Source: CBDEUK01 sp965250225
GTDB lineage: Bacteria; Pseudomonadota; Gammaproteobacteria; Eutrophobiales; Eutrophobiaceae
Assembly: GCA_965250225.1 (NCBI GenBank)
Contig: CBDFNQ010000028.1
Span: 62,001-126,000, forward strand
Direction of reading: 5' to 3'
Length of the DNA: 64,000 bases
Shown: piece by piece, positions 1-10,100 of the stretch
Numbering within the stretch: position 1 is the stretch's first letter
Layout: each line of letters opens with the position of its first letter
The notes under the pieces: model-generated
The model's database searches: none
Seen by the model: only the letters and a program-made list of their open reading frames with translations
What the model was told of the DNA's origin: nothing
Program-made: the position numbers and the translations under genes

Positions 1-140
1 CAAATCCGAAGCTGCCCCCGCAACGGTAAGTGAGATAAGTTCTGTTACCCAGCCACTGTGCCCAGGAATATACATGGACATGGGAAGGCGATAGAACCGA
101 TGCATTGCATTTCTCATGAGCCCGGATACCGGCCTGACGT
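1..140 (+). promoter_or_regulatory. Cobalamin riboswitch, 5' end cut by window
   Basis: The conserved core of a B12 riboswitch is readable: GCTGCCCCCGCAACGGTAAG at 11-30, AGCCACTG at 51-58, GGGAAGGCGA at 82-91 and GAGCCCGGATACCGGCCTG at 118-136. The first helices lie outside the window. About 137 bases follow before the receptor start at 278; near 249-268 a GGTG/GCACC pairing abuts a GGGGA ribosome-binding sequence, so the switch probably acts on translation start, though this is inferred. It should repress the downstream corrinoid uptake and adenosylation genes when adenosylcobalamin is plentiful. Confidence 0.93.
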
Positions 141-277
141 TTAATAAACTACGCTGCGGACGGCAGTTAAGGTCGATTTATGGAAGACAGATCATTCTGT
201 GATCCATCATATTGCCTTTCTGATCTCCCAGTTTACATACAATCAAGCGGTGTGGCGGGCACCCTGGGGAATTTTTA

Positions 278-2269
278 ATGTTAAGAGTAATTTGTCGATA
301 TCTTATTTTATTATTTATCTCGAATAGTGCCATTGGATCTGATACCAAAGAACTGGAAACACTTGTTGTCAGTGCAACGCGTTGGGAAACGTTGGGTACA
401 CCGACAGCAACCAGTGTAAGCACAATAACACGAGATCAAATTATTGAATCTGGTGCAATAAATATTATAGATGTATTAAAGGGTCAAGGAGGAATACAGG
501 TTCAGGATCTATTTGGAGATGGTAGCCGATCTACTATATCAATGCGTGGATTTGGAAATAACGGTGGTTCCAATACACTTATATTAGTTGATGGTAGGCG
601 TTTGAATAATACGGATTTAAAAACACCAGATTTAAGTTTTATTTCATTAAAGGATGTTGAACGAATAGAAATCATCCAAGGAAGTGCATCTGTTTTATAT
701 GGTGATCATGCAGTTGGTGGAGCAATAAACATCATAACCCAAAAAACAGATAAGCTGAATATTGGTGGGGAAGCTGGTTACGGTAGTTACAATCATCAAT
801 ACCAACAATTAAATGCATCAAATCGATTTGAAAATGGTGTAGGTGTACGCCTATCAGTTGAAAGACGTTTGTCTGATAATTTTCGTAATCAAAATGCACT
901 CGATAATGACAATTTTTTTTCAAACATAAGTTACGAATGGGAACGCGGTGATATTTTTGTTGAATATATCCACACTGATGAAGACCTGCAAACACCCGGT
1001 GCAATTTTTCAGCAACAAATCGCTGTTTCACGTAAATCAATAGGACCATTCAGTGTAGGCGATTTTAATGACACTGTTTCCGACACAGGACGAATAGGCA
1101 GTTCATTTTCATTGACCCCAAACTGGTCGTTTGCTGTTGAATATACTCATCGTAATGAAGATATCGATGGCTTAATTTCTAATACTGAATTTAATCAACA
1201 TAGATTGGCTCGTTCATTCAACCCTCGCCTGCGAGGTAATATTTCTTTAGGTAAACAAAATCTCCAACTTGTTGTTGGAGCTGATATAGAAAACACGGAA
1301 TATAAAATAATCTCAGGTGTCGGTGACACAATCAATGATCAGGAGATGAATGCTGTTTATTCACTTATGACCTGGAAAATAAATCATCAGGTTTCATTGG
1401 TTGGAGGTGTACGCTATGCAGAGATGGAAAATGACAGTTTTAAGCGTGATCCTTTTACTGCCTTTCCATTAGCTATGGATACCTTTGTTCGTAAAGTCAA
1501 TGAGGATGAACAAACTGCTAATTCGTTCGGTATTTTATTTACACCAACTGATAGATGGCGTTTGTTTGCCAAACGTGAAACGACTTTTCGCTTTCCTCTG
1601 GCTGACGAACTTACAGGAACGGTTGTTTTGTTTGACGATCTTGAAACTCAGACAGGAAGATCTTATGAAGCAGGGATTGAATGGCAAAATTACTCAATAC
1701 ATACCAAGCTGGTTGGGTATAAACTGGATCTGGATGATGAAATTGCTTTTGATCCATTACTGAACTTTGGTGTTGGAGCTAATATAAATTTCGATCCAAC
1801 AGAACGATTGGGTCTAATTTATGAACTGAATATATCACCCATTGATGATTTGGATATTGGTGTTCAATATTCATATGTCGATGCCAGTTTTGATAGCGGG
1901 CAATTTTCCGGCAATCAAATACCAATGGTGGCTGAACATCAGTTACATTTAAATTCAGCCTATCGTTTCTGGCCAAACTGGAGCTTGTACGGGGAAATAT
2001 TTATAATAAGTGGCAGAGTTGCTGCTGGTGATCTTGATGATGCTTTCTCAAATTTGCTAGGTTATAGTATAGGAAATATTAATCTTAGATATGACAATGA
2101 TAGTTTTTCACTTTCTGCGAAATTGAATAATATTTTAGATAAAGAATACAGTAGCTCTGCTGCTACAGGATTTAGTCCGTTTCTTCCTGGCTTTGGAGGA
2201 ACAGACACAGGCTTTTTTCCAGCTCCAGAACGTAATTTTATGTTAAGTTTGAGTTATAATTATGATTAA
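278..2269 (+). CDS. btuB: TonB-dependent receptor, BtuB-like vitamin B12 uptake
   Basis: A 663-residue outer-membrane TonB-dependent receptor. Residues 1-20 look like a signal peptide, followed by a TonB-box-like ETLVVSAT stretch, a plug domain (about 30-155, with SMRGFG and LYGDHAVGGAINI) and a 22-strand-type barrel with alternating hydrophobic strands to the C-terminus. It is shorter in N-terminal extension than siderophore receptors and fits the BtuB size. The riboswitch immediately upstream and the adenosyltransferase downstream make corrinoid the likely ligand. The protein ends in SYNYD rather than a terminal aromatic residue, a small oddity for a barrel. Function is inferred from family and context. 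Confidence 0.88.
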   Translation: MLRVICRYLILLFISNSAIGSDTKELETLVVSATRWETLGTPTATSVSTITRDQIIESGAINIIDVLKGQGGIQVQDLFGDGSRSTISMRGFGNNGGSNTLILVDGRRLNNTDLKTPDLSFISLKDVERIEIIQGSASVLYGDHAVGGAINIITQKTDKLNIGGEAGYGSYNHQYQQLNASNRFENGVGVRLSVERRLSDNFRNQNALDNDNFFSNISYEWERGDIFVEYIHTDEDLQTPGAIFQQQIAVSRKSIGPFSVGDFNDTVSDTGRIGSSFSLTPNWSFAVEYTHRNEDIDGLISNTEFNQHRLARSFNPRLRGNISLGKQNLQLVVGADIENTEYKIISGVGDTINDQEMNAVYSLMTWKINHQVSLVGGVRYAEMENDSFKRDPFTAFPLAMDTFVRKVNEDEQTANSFGILFTPTDRWRLFAKRETTFRFPLADELTGTVVLFDDLETQTGRSYEAGIEWQNYSIHTKLVGYKLDLDDEIAFDPLLNFGVGANINFDPTERLGLIYELNISPIDDLDIGVQYSYVDASFDSGQFSGNQIPMVAEHQLHLNSAYRFWPNWSLYGEIFIISGRVAAGDLDDAFSNLLGYSIGNINLRYDNDSFSLSAKLNNILDKEYSSSAATGFSPFLPGFGGTDTGFFPAPERNFMLSLSYNYD

Positions 2270-2290
2270 TTTATCACGGGGTAGATAAGC

Positions 2291-2824
2291 ATGATACAAA
2301 TAAAAGGCAATTCTGTTTTTTTATATGGCCTGATTATTCTGGTGGTATTATCACGACTCATCCCACATCCGCTCAATTTTACCCCTGTAGGTGCGCTCGG
2401 TCTTTTTGCGGGGGCCTATATAATTGATAAAAGAGCATGGTTGTTGCCTCTTTGCGCCTTGCTATTGAGTGATTTTGTTATAGGATTTTATGAACCAGTT
2501 GCCATGTTGTTTGTATATCTTGGATTTGTCTTGAGTGTTTTTATTGGGCGATTGATTTTGTTTGAAAAACGCACAGCATTAAGGCTTGGTGGGGCAGCCA
2601 TCACTTCAGCCACTCTATTCTTCATTGTGTCAAATTTCGGAACATGGTTAACAGGCATACTTTATCCTATGTCATTCAGTGGATTGATTGAATGTTATAT
2701 TGCTGCGATACCGTTTTTTGGTAATACCCTTGCGGGGAATCTCATTTATAGCCTGATTGCTTTCGGACTGTTTGAATATTATCGATCATATAAAGCGGGT
2801 GTTGATAAGCTGCTAACAAATTGA
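2291..2824 (+). CDS. Small multi-pass membrane protein, DUF6580-like, probable cobalamin-linked transporter component
   Basis: A 177-residue protein with about five or six hydrophobic segments (near 9-27, 33-60, 65-85, 95-120, 135-165). The stretch HPLNFTPVGALGLFAGAY is typical of the DUF6580 family, which resembles the substrate-binding S components of energy-coupling-factor transporters. It sits 21 bases after the B12 receptor gene and 11 bases before the adenosyltransferase gene, under the same riboswitch. The sequence shows only a membrane protein; a role in moving corrinoid or a precursor across the inner membrane is inferred from position. No ATPase partner is encoded next to it. Confidence 0.75.
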   Translation: MIQIKGNSVFLYGLIILVVLSRLIPHPLNFTPVGALGLFAGAYIIDKRAWLLPLCALLLSDFVIGFYEPVAMLFVYLGFVLSVFIGRLILFEKRTALRLGGAAITSATLFFIVSNFGTWLTGILYPMSFSGLIECYIAAIPFFGNTLAGNLIYSLIAFGLFEYYRSYKAGVDKLLTN

Positions 2825-2835
2825 GTAATATTTAA

Positions 2836-3396
2836 ATGTCAAATAGACTGACCAAAATTTACACCAAAACCGGTGATGGTGGTACAACAGGTTTGGCCGA
2901 TGGTTCACGTGTGAGTAAGGATTCTTTGCGTGTTGATGTGATAGGGGAGCTGGACGAATTAAATAGCGTGATCGGTGTTTTAATGGTCAATCAATTGCCC
3001 GATGATATCGATAGTTATTTATTAAATATTCAACACGGGCTATTCGATATCGGTGGGGAATTGGCAATACCGGGTAATGCAAAGATTCATCCCGGACTCA
3101 TTGAGAATATAGAAGAAATCATCAAAACCTATAACAGTGAATTGCCACCATTGAAAGAATTCATATTGCCTGGTGGAAATATATCCGGAGCAGTTTGTCA
3201 TATGGCACGCAGCGTTTGTCGACGACTGGAAAGAAAGCTTGTGATGCTTTCTAAAGATGAATACGTTAATCCTTATACTCTTAGTTATATGAATCGTTTA
3301 TCGGATCTGCTCTTTGTTTTTGCCAGGACATTAGTTTTACATAAAGGAGATAAGGAAATTTACTGGAAGAGCGAACGATTAAAAAAATTAATATAA
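2836..3396 (+). CDS. Corrinoid adenosyltransferase, PduO type
   Basis: A 186-residue PduO-type ATP:cob(I)alamin adenosyltransferase, which moves the adenosyl group of ATP to reduced corrinoid in the cytoplasm to form the active coenzyme. The N-terminal IYTKTGDGGTTGLADGSRV is the ATP-binding signature of the family; VIGELDELNSVIG and the later ARSVCRRLER helix are also conserved, and the length is normal. It is the third gene of the riboswitch-controlled set, so uptake and activation of B12 would be regulated together. The stop almost touches the convergent gene that ends at 3399. Confidence 0.92.
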   Translation: MSNRLTKIYTKTGDGGTTGLADGSRVSKDSLRVDVIGELDELNSVIGVLMVNQLPDDIDSYLLNIQHGLFDIGGELAIPGNAKIHPGLIENIEEIIKTYNSELPPLKEFILPGGNISGAVCHMARSVCRRLERKLVMLSKDEYVNPYTLSYMNRLSDLLFVFARTLVLHKGDKEIYWKSERLKKLI

Positions 3397-3398
3397 GA

Positions 3399-4058
3399 CT
3401 ATTTTGTTAGTTTCATCACTCGTCCTTCGCGTTGCATATCGAGTTTGTTTAAAAAAGAGTTGCCGAGCAAGACGACCGTAGGAGAGTCACTGTCGTGTAC
3501 ACTGCCTTTCACATCTCGCAATTCAATATCGCCAACTTTCACTCTTTTCAAATTCATAATATAGATGGTAGATAGGCCGTTTGCTGTTTGTGATTGTGAT
3601 TTTTCACCTTCCAGTTTGTAATTCAAACCAATTCGTTTTGCCACATTACGATTCATGGATACAAATGTTGCGCCAGTGTCGAGAACAAACTCAACCTGAA
3701 ATCCATTTATACTGCCGCCTAGAAAATACATGCCACGTGAATTTGGCGCCAGTATCAAGGTTGTTTTTTTCGTTGTGTTTTTGAAGACATTACTAATATG
3801 TGAACCAAGCTTTAATGTCCGTTGTTCACCGTTAATCTCTATTACAGCCTGGTCACTGTTTGCCGAGATCAGCAATACCCCTTCCGGGCTGCGTTTACCC
3901 TTTTTAATAAGTCTTTGTTTGCCATCGATATTGAACATTGCTTGATCTTTGAATAAAGCAACGACACCTATCTTCTCGACGGCATAGACAATATTTGGTG
4001 ATAATAGTAGAGAAAACAGCAATAGCCATTTTGGTTTTGATAAAAACATACTGCGCAT
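3399..4058 (-). CDS. Exported retropepsin-like aspartic protease (clan AA)
   Basis: About 219 residues from the preferred start at 4058, which has AGGA eight bases upstream; an in-frame start at 4097 would add 13 residues without a good ribosome site. The N-terminus (KPKWLLLFSLLLSPNIVYA) is a signal peptide. The middle has a short repeat-like region, then the catalytic motif FVLDTGATF near residue 140 and a C-terminal LLGNSFLNKL, both usual in the TIGR02281 family of single-domain retropepsins. It probably acts in the periplasm as a dimer. Substrates are unknown. It is convergent with the adenosyltransferase gene and transcribed toward it. Confidence 0.82.
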   Translation of the reverse strand: MRSMFLSKPKWLLLFSLLLSPNIVYAVEKIGVVALFKDQAMFNIDGKQRLIKKGKRSPEGVLLISANSDQAVIEINGEQRTLKLGSHISNVFKNTTKKTTLILAPNSRGMYFLGGSINGFQVEFVLDTGATFVSMNRNVAKRIGLNYKLEGEKSQSQTANGLSTIYIMNLKRVKVGDIELRDVKGSVHDSDSPTVVLLGNSFLNKLDMQREGRVMKLTK

Positions 4059-4127
4059 TGTGACATCCTGTTTCAATCTAAGGAACCTCTGTATCATCCG
4101 ATACTTGAAAAGGTAAAGTATAAGCAG

Positions 4128-5029
4128 TTACTGGTCAATACATTCAATAGACCTTCTTTGTAGTATTTTCGTTCGATCCCAATGCGTTATTGCCCATTGT
4201 AAAATTTCTTTCGTTGACGCTTTTACTAATGTCACATCGGGGTTTTGCTGTAAAAGAATCAAAGTCTCTAATAATAATTTTGCAGACTGTGTTGTGTCTA
4301 CTGGTCTGGCGTGGGTTTGTTTGCTTAATTTATCACCGTTTGCATCAACAGCAATGGGCAAGTGGACATAATCTGGAGTGTGAAGGGCCAGTACCTGTTG
4401 CAGATAAATCTGTCTTGGTGTCGAATCAAGCAGATCATAACCACGTATGATATCTGTAATGCCTGCATCAGCGTCATCAACAACCGTTGCAAGGTGATAA
4501 CTCATTATTTTATCTGCTCGGTGCACAATAAAATCCCCGACCTCTTCTTCCAGCTTTGAGTATATTCACCTTGCAAGCCATCATTCAATGTGATTGTTTC
4601 CCGAGTCGTTAAAACACGTAAGCAATGCTGTTGAGTGACTTCAATGTTATGACGACAGGTTCCAGGATACGGCCCATGCGTTAAATTTTTTCGTGAACAG
4701 GTACAAGGATAAGTCAATTTTTTTTCTATTAACTCTGTAAGAGTAGATTGATAGCGGTTTTGATTATTTTGTTGGTAAACGATATCGCCGTCCCATTCAA
4801 AACCGATGGTTTCCAGCGCTTTGAGTATTTCAATGGAGAATTCGGGTTTGCAGCGTAGATGATCAATATCATCCATACGAATAAACCATTTGCCATTATG
4901 ATGCCTGGCATCTAGATAGCTGCCGAGTGCTGCTATTAACGATCCAAAATGTAACGGTCCAGTCGGAGAGGGAGCGAATCTGCCTCGGTATAATTTTTTT
5001 TCTTTGGCTGGATTGCCAGTGGAAATCAT
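4128..5029 (-). pseudogene. gluQ: Glutamyl-Q tRNA(Asp) synthetase, frameshifted
   Basis: GluQ attaches glutamate to queuosine-34 of tRNA(Asp). The first part (from 5029) carries the HIGH-like region FAPSPTGPLHFGSL and the cysteine cluster YPCTCSRK; the second part (to 4128) carries LLDSTPRQIY and the KMSKS-like KLSKQ. They lie in different frames. The upstream frame runs to a stop at 4505, while the family sequence EEEVGDFIVHRAD continues one base back, so a single-base loss (or two-base gain) lies near 4545-4560. There is no obvious slippery heptamer. Everything else is intact, so this is a recent mutation or a sequencing error. The gene follows dksA, the usual arrangement in gammaproteobacteria. 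Confidence 0.85.
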
Positions 5030-5109
5030 CTATTCCCACTCATCATGAGAATAGCTGATGTTCTTGCTTGAGTACGGAATAGTTGAAAATAAATATCTGT
5101 GTAAATAAT

Positions 5110-5718
5110 TTAACGTGCGCGATCGTCATGGTCACTGAATTGTTTTTTTCTCAATTCTCGGCGCTCTTGTGCTTCTATACAGAGGGTAGCTACCGGTCTG
5201 GCTTCAAGACGTTTCAGGCCGATTTCTTCTCCGGTCTCATCACAATAACCATAAGAACCGTCACCAATCCTGTTCAAGGCAGCATTGATTTTTAACACCA
5301 GCTTTCTTTCCCTGTCACGGGTACGAAGTTCCAGACCAAATTCTTCTTCTTGTGTTGCACGGTCAGCCGGGTCAGGAAAATTACTGGCATCCTCTTTCAT
5401 GTGCTCGACTGTACGACCAACTTCATCGATAAGCTCTTGCTTCCAGTCGAGTAATATTTCACGAAAATGCTCAAGCTGAGCGTCGTTCATATAATCTTCA
5501 TTCTTTTTCGCTTTATATGGAACGAAGTCCTTGCTGGGACCATCCGTTTTAACGCCTGTCTTTCTGGAAACAGTTTTTTTCTTTGCTGTTTTCTTGGTCA
5601 CGGCTTTCTTTGCTGTTTTCTTGGCAACATTTTTTTTGGCGACCTTTTTCTTGGTCACGGCTTTCTTTGCTATTTTCTTAGCTACTTTTTTCTTTGCCGT
5701 TTTTTTCTTTTCGGCCAT
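5110..5718 (-). CDS. dksA: DksA-family transcription factor, two-cysteine type with Lys/Ala-rich tail
   Basis: 202 residues. DksA binds the RNA polymerase secondary channel and works with ppGpp. The C-terminal two thirds (about 70-200) match DksA: a coiled-coil region with PADRATQEEEFGLELR and the globular end with RLEARPVATLC. The zinc site is reduced: where classical DksA has CxxC and CxxC, this protein has CDET and CIEA, so only two cysteines remain, as in zinc-independent DksA2-type proteins. Residues 2-55 are an almost pure Lys/Ala/Thr/Val repeat like a histone H1 tail, not part of normal DksA (about 150 residues). AAGGA stands ten bases before the start. It precedes gluQ. Confidence 0.88.
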   Translation of the reverse strand: MAEKKKTAKKKVAKKIAKKAVTKKKVAKKNVAKKTAKKAVTKKTAKKKTVSRKTGVKTDGPSKDFVPYKAKKNEDYMNDAQLEHFREILLDWKQELIDEVGRTVEHMKEDASNFPDPADRATQEEEFGLELRTRDRERKLVLKINAALNRIGDGSYGYCDETGEEIGLKRLEARPVATLCIEAQERRELRKKQFSDHDDRAR

Positions 5719-5798
5719 GGTTTTAGTTCCTTAAATATGAGCTGATAAAAATCAAGCCGACATTTTTACCAGAAAGGATTAACAGAGGCAAACGGGAA

Positions 5799-6512
5799 TT
5801 AGCTTTTTTGTTCATTCTTTTTAAATTCATTGACCCAGAGTTTTGTTGCGCCACAGACAGCGACTGGCATAACAATGAAATTTATCACTGGAATTAAGGC
5901 CATAAGCATAGTGGCACTACCAAATCCGAGTGCCAGACGTCTGTGTTGTTTGATGATTAATCGTTCTTGTTTAAATGTCATGCCATGGTTAGACATTGGA
6001 AAATCAAGGTACTCCAGAGCCAGCATCCAGGCACCGAAAAGTATCCACAGTAGCTGCAATCCGGGAATAAATAACAAAATTAATAATGGAATTGCACGCA
6101 CGAGAAAATAGAGAAATTTGCTGATTTCTGAGGCTATGGCTTTAATAATTTCCTTGCTGAGAGGCACGCTGGAGCTTGTGATTTTTTTACCATCTAAATG
6201 TGATTCTACTGTTTCGGCAAGAAAACCATTGAATGGGGCGGCAATCAGATTCGCAAGAATAGAAAAAGTGAAGAAAACAATAGTCATAGTCACCAGTATA
6301 AATAAAGGCCAGAGTAACCATTCTAGCCATTGCCACCAACCACTAAAATCCTTCATAAAATCATCCAGTTGATGAATACCAAACAGGATGGCACAGGAGA
6401 ATAATATAATGTTTACTAAAGTGGGTATTAGCACGTATTTTCTGATGCCAGGTTTGCTGATCAAAGCAAAACCGGAAAAGAGATACGAAAACCCACGAAT
6501 AAACTCATTCAT
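5799..6512 (-). CDS. cysZ: CysZ-like sulfate transporter, EI24 domain
   Basis: A 237-residue inner-membrane protein of the CysZ/EI24 family, with hydrophobic segments near 10-45, 65-95, 130-165 and 195-225 and the family stretch ALEYLDFPMSNHGMTF near residue 170. CysZ imports sulfate for cysteine synthesis. Length agrees with E. coli CysZ (about 250). The gene lies 80 bases upstream-side of dksA and 10 bases downstream of queF on the same strand, so queF-cysZ are probably cotranscribed. No cys regulatory site was recognised. A cysH gene lies far away at the other end of the window. Confidence 0.85.
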   Translation of the reverse strand: MNEFIRGFSYLFSGFALISKPGIRKYVLIPTLVNIILFSCAILFGIHQLDDFMKDFSGWWQWLEWLLWPLFILVTMTIVFFTFSILANLIAAPFNGFLAETVESHLDGKKITSSSVPLSKEIIKAIASEISKFLYFLVRAIPLLILLFIPGLQLLWILFGAWMLALEYLDFPMSNHGMTFKQERLIIKQHRRLALGFGSATMLMALIPVINFIVMPVAVCGATKLWVNEFKKNEQKS

Positions 6513-6521
6513 AAACCGTAC

Positions 6522-6911
6522 TCAGGGTAGTTCAACACGTGCCGGAGGCTGCCAATGGGTTTGTTTATGTTCTGCTACCACAGTGGTATAGATCCCTCCA
6601 CGGACATTAAACTTGGCGCTGACACGGAGAAATTTAGGCGACATTACAGTAACCAGATCTGCCAGGATTTCGTTGGTTACAGCCTCATGAAAGGCTCCCT
6701 GGTCACGAAAATGCCAGATATACATTTTTAGAGCCTTGAGTTCGACACAGAGTTCATCTGGCACATAGGCAATCTCTATTGTGGCGAAGTCCGGCTGGCC
6801 AGTTTTAGGGCACAAACAGGTGAATTCAGGCACAGTAATGCGAATGGTGTAGTCATTTTCTGGTGCAGGATTGGCAAAGGTTTCTAAAATACCAGGTGCA
6901 GCTATCGGCAT
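6522..6911 (-). CDS. queF: NADPH-dependent 7-cyano-7-deazaguanine reductase, short type
   Basis: 129 residues, the length of single-domain (type I) QueF. It reduces preQ0 to preQ1 in queuosine synthesis. The catalytic cysteine is in EFTCLCPKTGQPDFATI near residue 35, followed by the conserved ELKALKMY and FRDQGAFHE stretches that bind NADPH and substrate. The start MPIAAPGILETF is the usual N-terminus. It is notable that the tRNA modification that depends on queuosine further down (gluQ, on the same strand) is broken in this sequence. The 196 bases between queF and smc hold divergent promoters by position, but no clear -35/-10 pair was chosen. Confidence 0.93.
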   Translation of the reverse strand: MPIAAPGILETFANPAPENDYTIRITVPEFTCLCPKTGQPDFATIEIAYVPDELCVELKALKMYIWHFRDQGAFHEAVTNEILADLVTVMSPKFLRVSAKFNVRGGIYTTVVAEHKQTHWQPPARVELP

Positions 6912-7107
6912 GTTTAATTACTCAATATTTTTAAGCGGCGAACCATAGCACAAAAATGCTGGGCAGACTTTAGCAGACTTAATAAATTGGATTAATTAGT
7001 TAATAAAAATTTAATATATTCATATATTTAAAGCTATTATTTAATGTAAATAATAGTTTTAAGTTTCGCTTGTATGAAGCGATTTAACTCTGCTATTGTT
7101 ACGCCCT

Positions 7108-10100
7108 ATGCGCTTACGCAAGATCAAGTTGTCCGGCTTTAAATCCTTCGTAGATCCGACCACCCTGACTGTCCCTGGACAGCTAGTCGGTATTGTCGGG
7201 CCGAATGGTTGTGGCAAATCCAATATAATCGACGCTGTTACCTGGGTTATGGGCGAATCTTCGGCCAAACACCTTCGCGGTGATTCGCTGACCGATGTGA
7301 TTTTTAATGGTTCGACTAACCGACAACCCGTTAGTCAAGCTTCGGTAGAGCTGCTGTTTGACAACAGCGAGAAAAAAATCACTGGCGAATTTGCCAGCTA
7401 CAATGAAATTTCCATCAAGCGCAAAATCAATCGGGAAGCCATATCCACCTATTACCTCAACGGTACTCGTTGTCGAAGACGTGATATCACTGCGTTATTC
7501 CTCGGAACGGGTTTAGGTCCAAGAAGCTATTCCATCATTGAACAAGGCATGATTTCACGCTTGATCGAGGCCAAACCTGAAGAGCTACGCGTTTTTATTG
7601 AAGAAGCTGCCGGGATATCCAAGTACAGAGAACGACGTCGTGAAACTGAAAATCGTATCCGTCATGCCAAAGAAAACATCGCTCGTTTGAATGACATTCA
7701 GGAAGAACTGGAAAAACAACTGTCACATCTTCATCGCCAGGCCAAAGCAGCTGAGCGTTATAAGTTATTAAAAGTTGATGAACGCAAATACGAATCCGAA
7801 TTACTGGCATTGAACTGGAAAGAATTAGAAGAAAAAAGTAATAAAGAACAATTACTAACAAGAGAAAGCGAAACTAAAGTTGAAAAAGCAATTGCAGATT
7901 TGCGTCAACGAGAGAGCGATATTGAAAAACAACGCAGCGGTTTGTCTGATGCCAATGAACATTTTAACCAACGACAAACGTCTTTCTATCAAGTCGGTGG
8001 TGATATCTCAAAATTAGAACAGACCATCAAGCATACTCAGGAACGGATTGAGGCGAGTAAGAATGATTTGCAGCTGGCTGAAACACAGACAGTCGAACTG
8101 GAACAGCAATACAGGCAGGATCAAGAAAGACTGAAACAATTGTCTGAAGAATCTGTCAATCTTCAACCAGAACTATTAGGTTCGCGCTCCGAAAGTGATA
8201 AGGCCTATGAAGGTTTGAATCTGGCTGAACAGGCAATGCAAAGTTGGCAGACCGAATGGGATACGTTTAATGAGCAATCTGCCAATTATATTCAAAGACT
8301 ACAGGTAAATCGAACACGCAGTGAATACCTTGAGGGTGCCCAGGAAGAACAAACGTATCGGTTTCAGAGCCTGACTGAAGAATATGAGAGCATCGACCCT
8401 TCAGTTATCAAGCAATCACTGACTGAGAAAAAAACAGCCATTGAACAGGCCAACACTGAATTCGAACATACCAAAACACTCATGGACAAGGAACAACAAG
8501 CCCTCAGTCAGCTGACCGAACAACATCAGACAATGTTGGACGAACAGGCCAAACAACGTGAAGAGAAACAACGTTACGCTGCTCGTTTAGAGAGTTTGAA
8601 GGCATTACAGGAAAGTGCCTACGGTGAAGATGACCCGACAATCAAAACCTGGTTGCAGGACAACCAGTTAGATACTGCAGCCAGACTTGCTCAGCAACTC
8701 GATATAGACAACGAATGGGCCGCAGCCTTTGAAGTTGTTCTGTCTGATCATTTGCAAGCCGTCTGCGTAAATGATTTGGAAACTGCGGCGAATAACTTAT
8801 CGCAATTTAACTCCGGTAGCCTGGAATTGATGCAGATCAATAGTGACACATTTACTCCGCAAGAAAGACAGTGGCCGAGTTTGTCCGAAAAAATTACATC
8901 ACCAGAATCAGTAAAATCAATCGTTGCAGATATTTTCATTGCCAATAATCTATCTGCTGCACTTGAGATACGTCCTTTACTAGTCGCTGGCCAGTCAGTG
9001 GTGAGTAAAGATGGTATCTGGTTAGGAAGGAACTGGGTACGGATTATCCGGGCAAAAGGTCAGGATGCCAGTTTGATTTCACGGGAACAGGAAATTCAGA
9101 AATTGAATCAACAGCTTGAATCTTTATCTCAAGGGCTGGTGTCACTGGAGAATGATTTGTCTAACAGCAAACGTGAGCTGGACATTAAATCGAATAATAT
9201 TGATGAACTCAGAAATAATGCACAAAGACAACAAACCGTTGTATCGGAACTAAAAGGCCAGTTGGTAGCGAGTGAATCTCAGCTCGACCAGTTATCCAGC
9301 CGTTCAGAAAAGATCAATGAACAACTTGAAGAACTTGAGCACAATCGCAATCGTGAAAAGGATGAGCTGCAACGGCTTGGAGCAGAATTGGTGGAAACAG
9401 AGACACTAACGGGCGCCATGGATCAACAGAAATCTCAATTGATGTTAATGCGAGATCAGTATCGGGAATCTTTGAATACCGCCAGGACTGCCTGGCAAAC
9501 AACACATGAGCAAAGTCATGGGATAGCACTACAACTTGAGGCAATAACCTCGCAAAACGCTTCTCTTGAACAGGCTGTCAAACGTAATGAAATGCAACTG
9601 GAACATGTTCGCCATCGTCGTCAGGAGTTGAGCAAACTGATTGGTGAATCCACTGAACCATTAGTCACCATGCAAACTGAACTGGATGGTAAGCTGTCTG
9701 ATAAAGTTAATGCTGAGAAGACGTTAACGGAAGCGCGCGTGGCGGTGCAAACAATTGAGTCTGAGATTCGCAAACTGGAAGAACAACGGACACAGAATGA
9801 ACAAGTTGTGTTGAGTCGTCGTGAGGAACTTGAAAAGGTGCGGATGACAGCACAAGAAACCCGGATACGTCGGGAGGCCATCGAGGAGCAATTTGAGTCT
9901 GCCGATCAGGAACTCAAAACAGTTCTGGAAGAATTACCAGAACAGGCAGTTCAGAAGGAATGGCAAGAACAACTTGAATCCATTACCCGTAAGATCCAGC
10001 GTTTGGGCGCAATCAATCTGGCAGCCATTGATGAGCATTCACAGTTATCGGAACGTAAAAACTATCTGGATAGTCAGCAAGCAGATATTAATGAGGCGCT

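Noticed and set aside
5467..5745. Phe/Leu-rich plus-strand frames over the dksA tail
   Set aside because: Antisense of the Lys-rich repeat codons; hydrophobic composition follows from that, not from a membrane protein.
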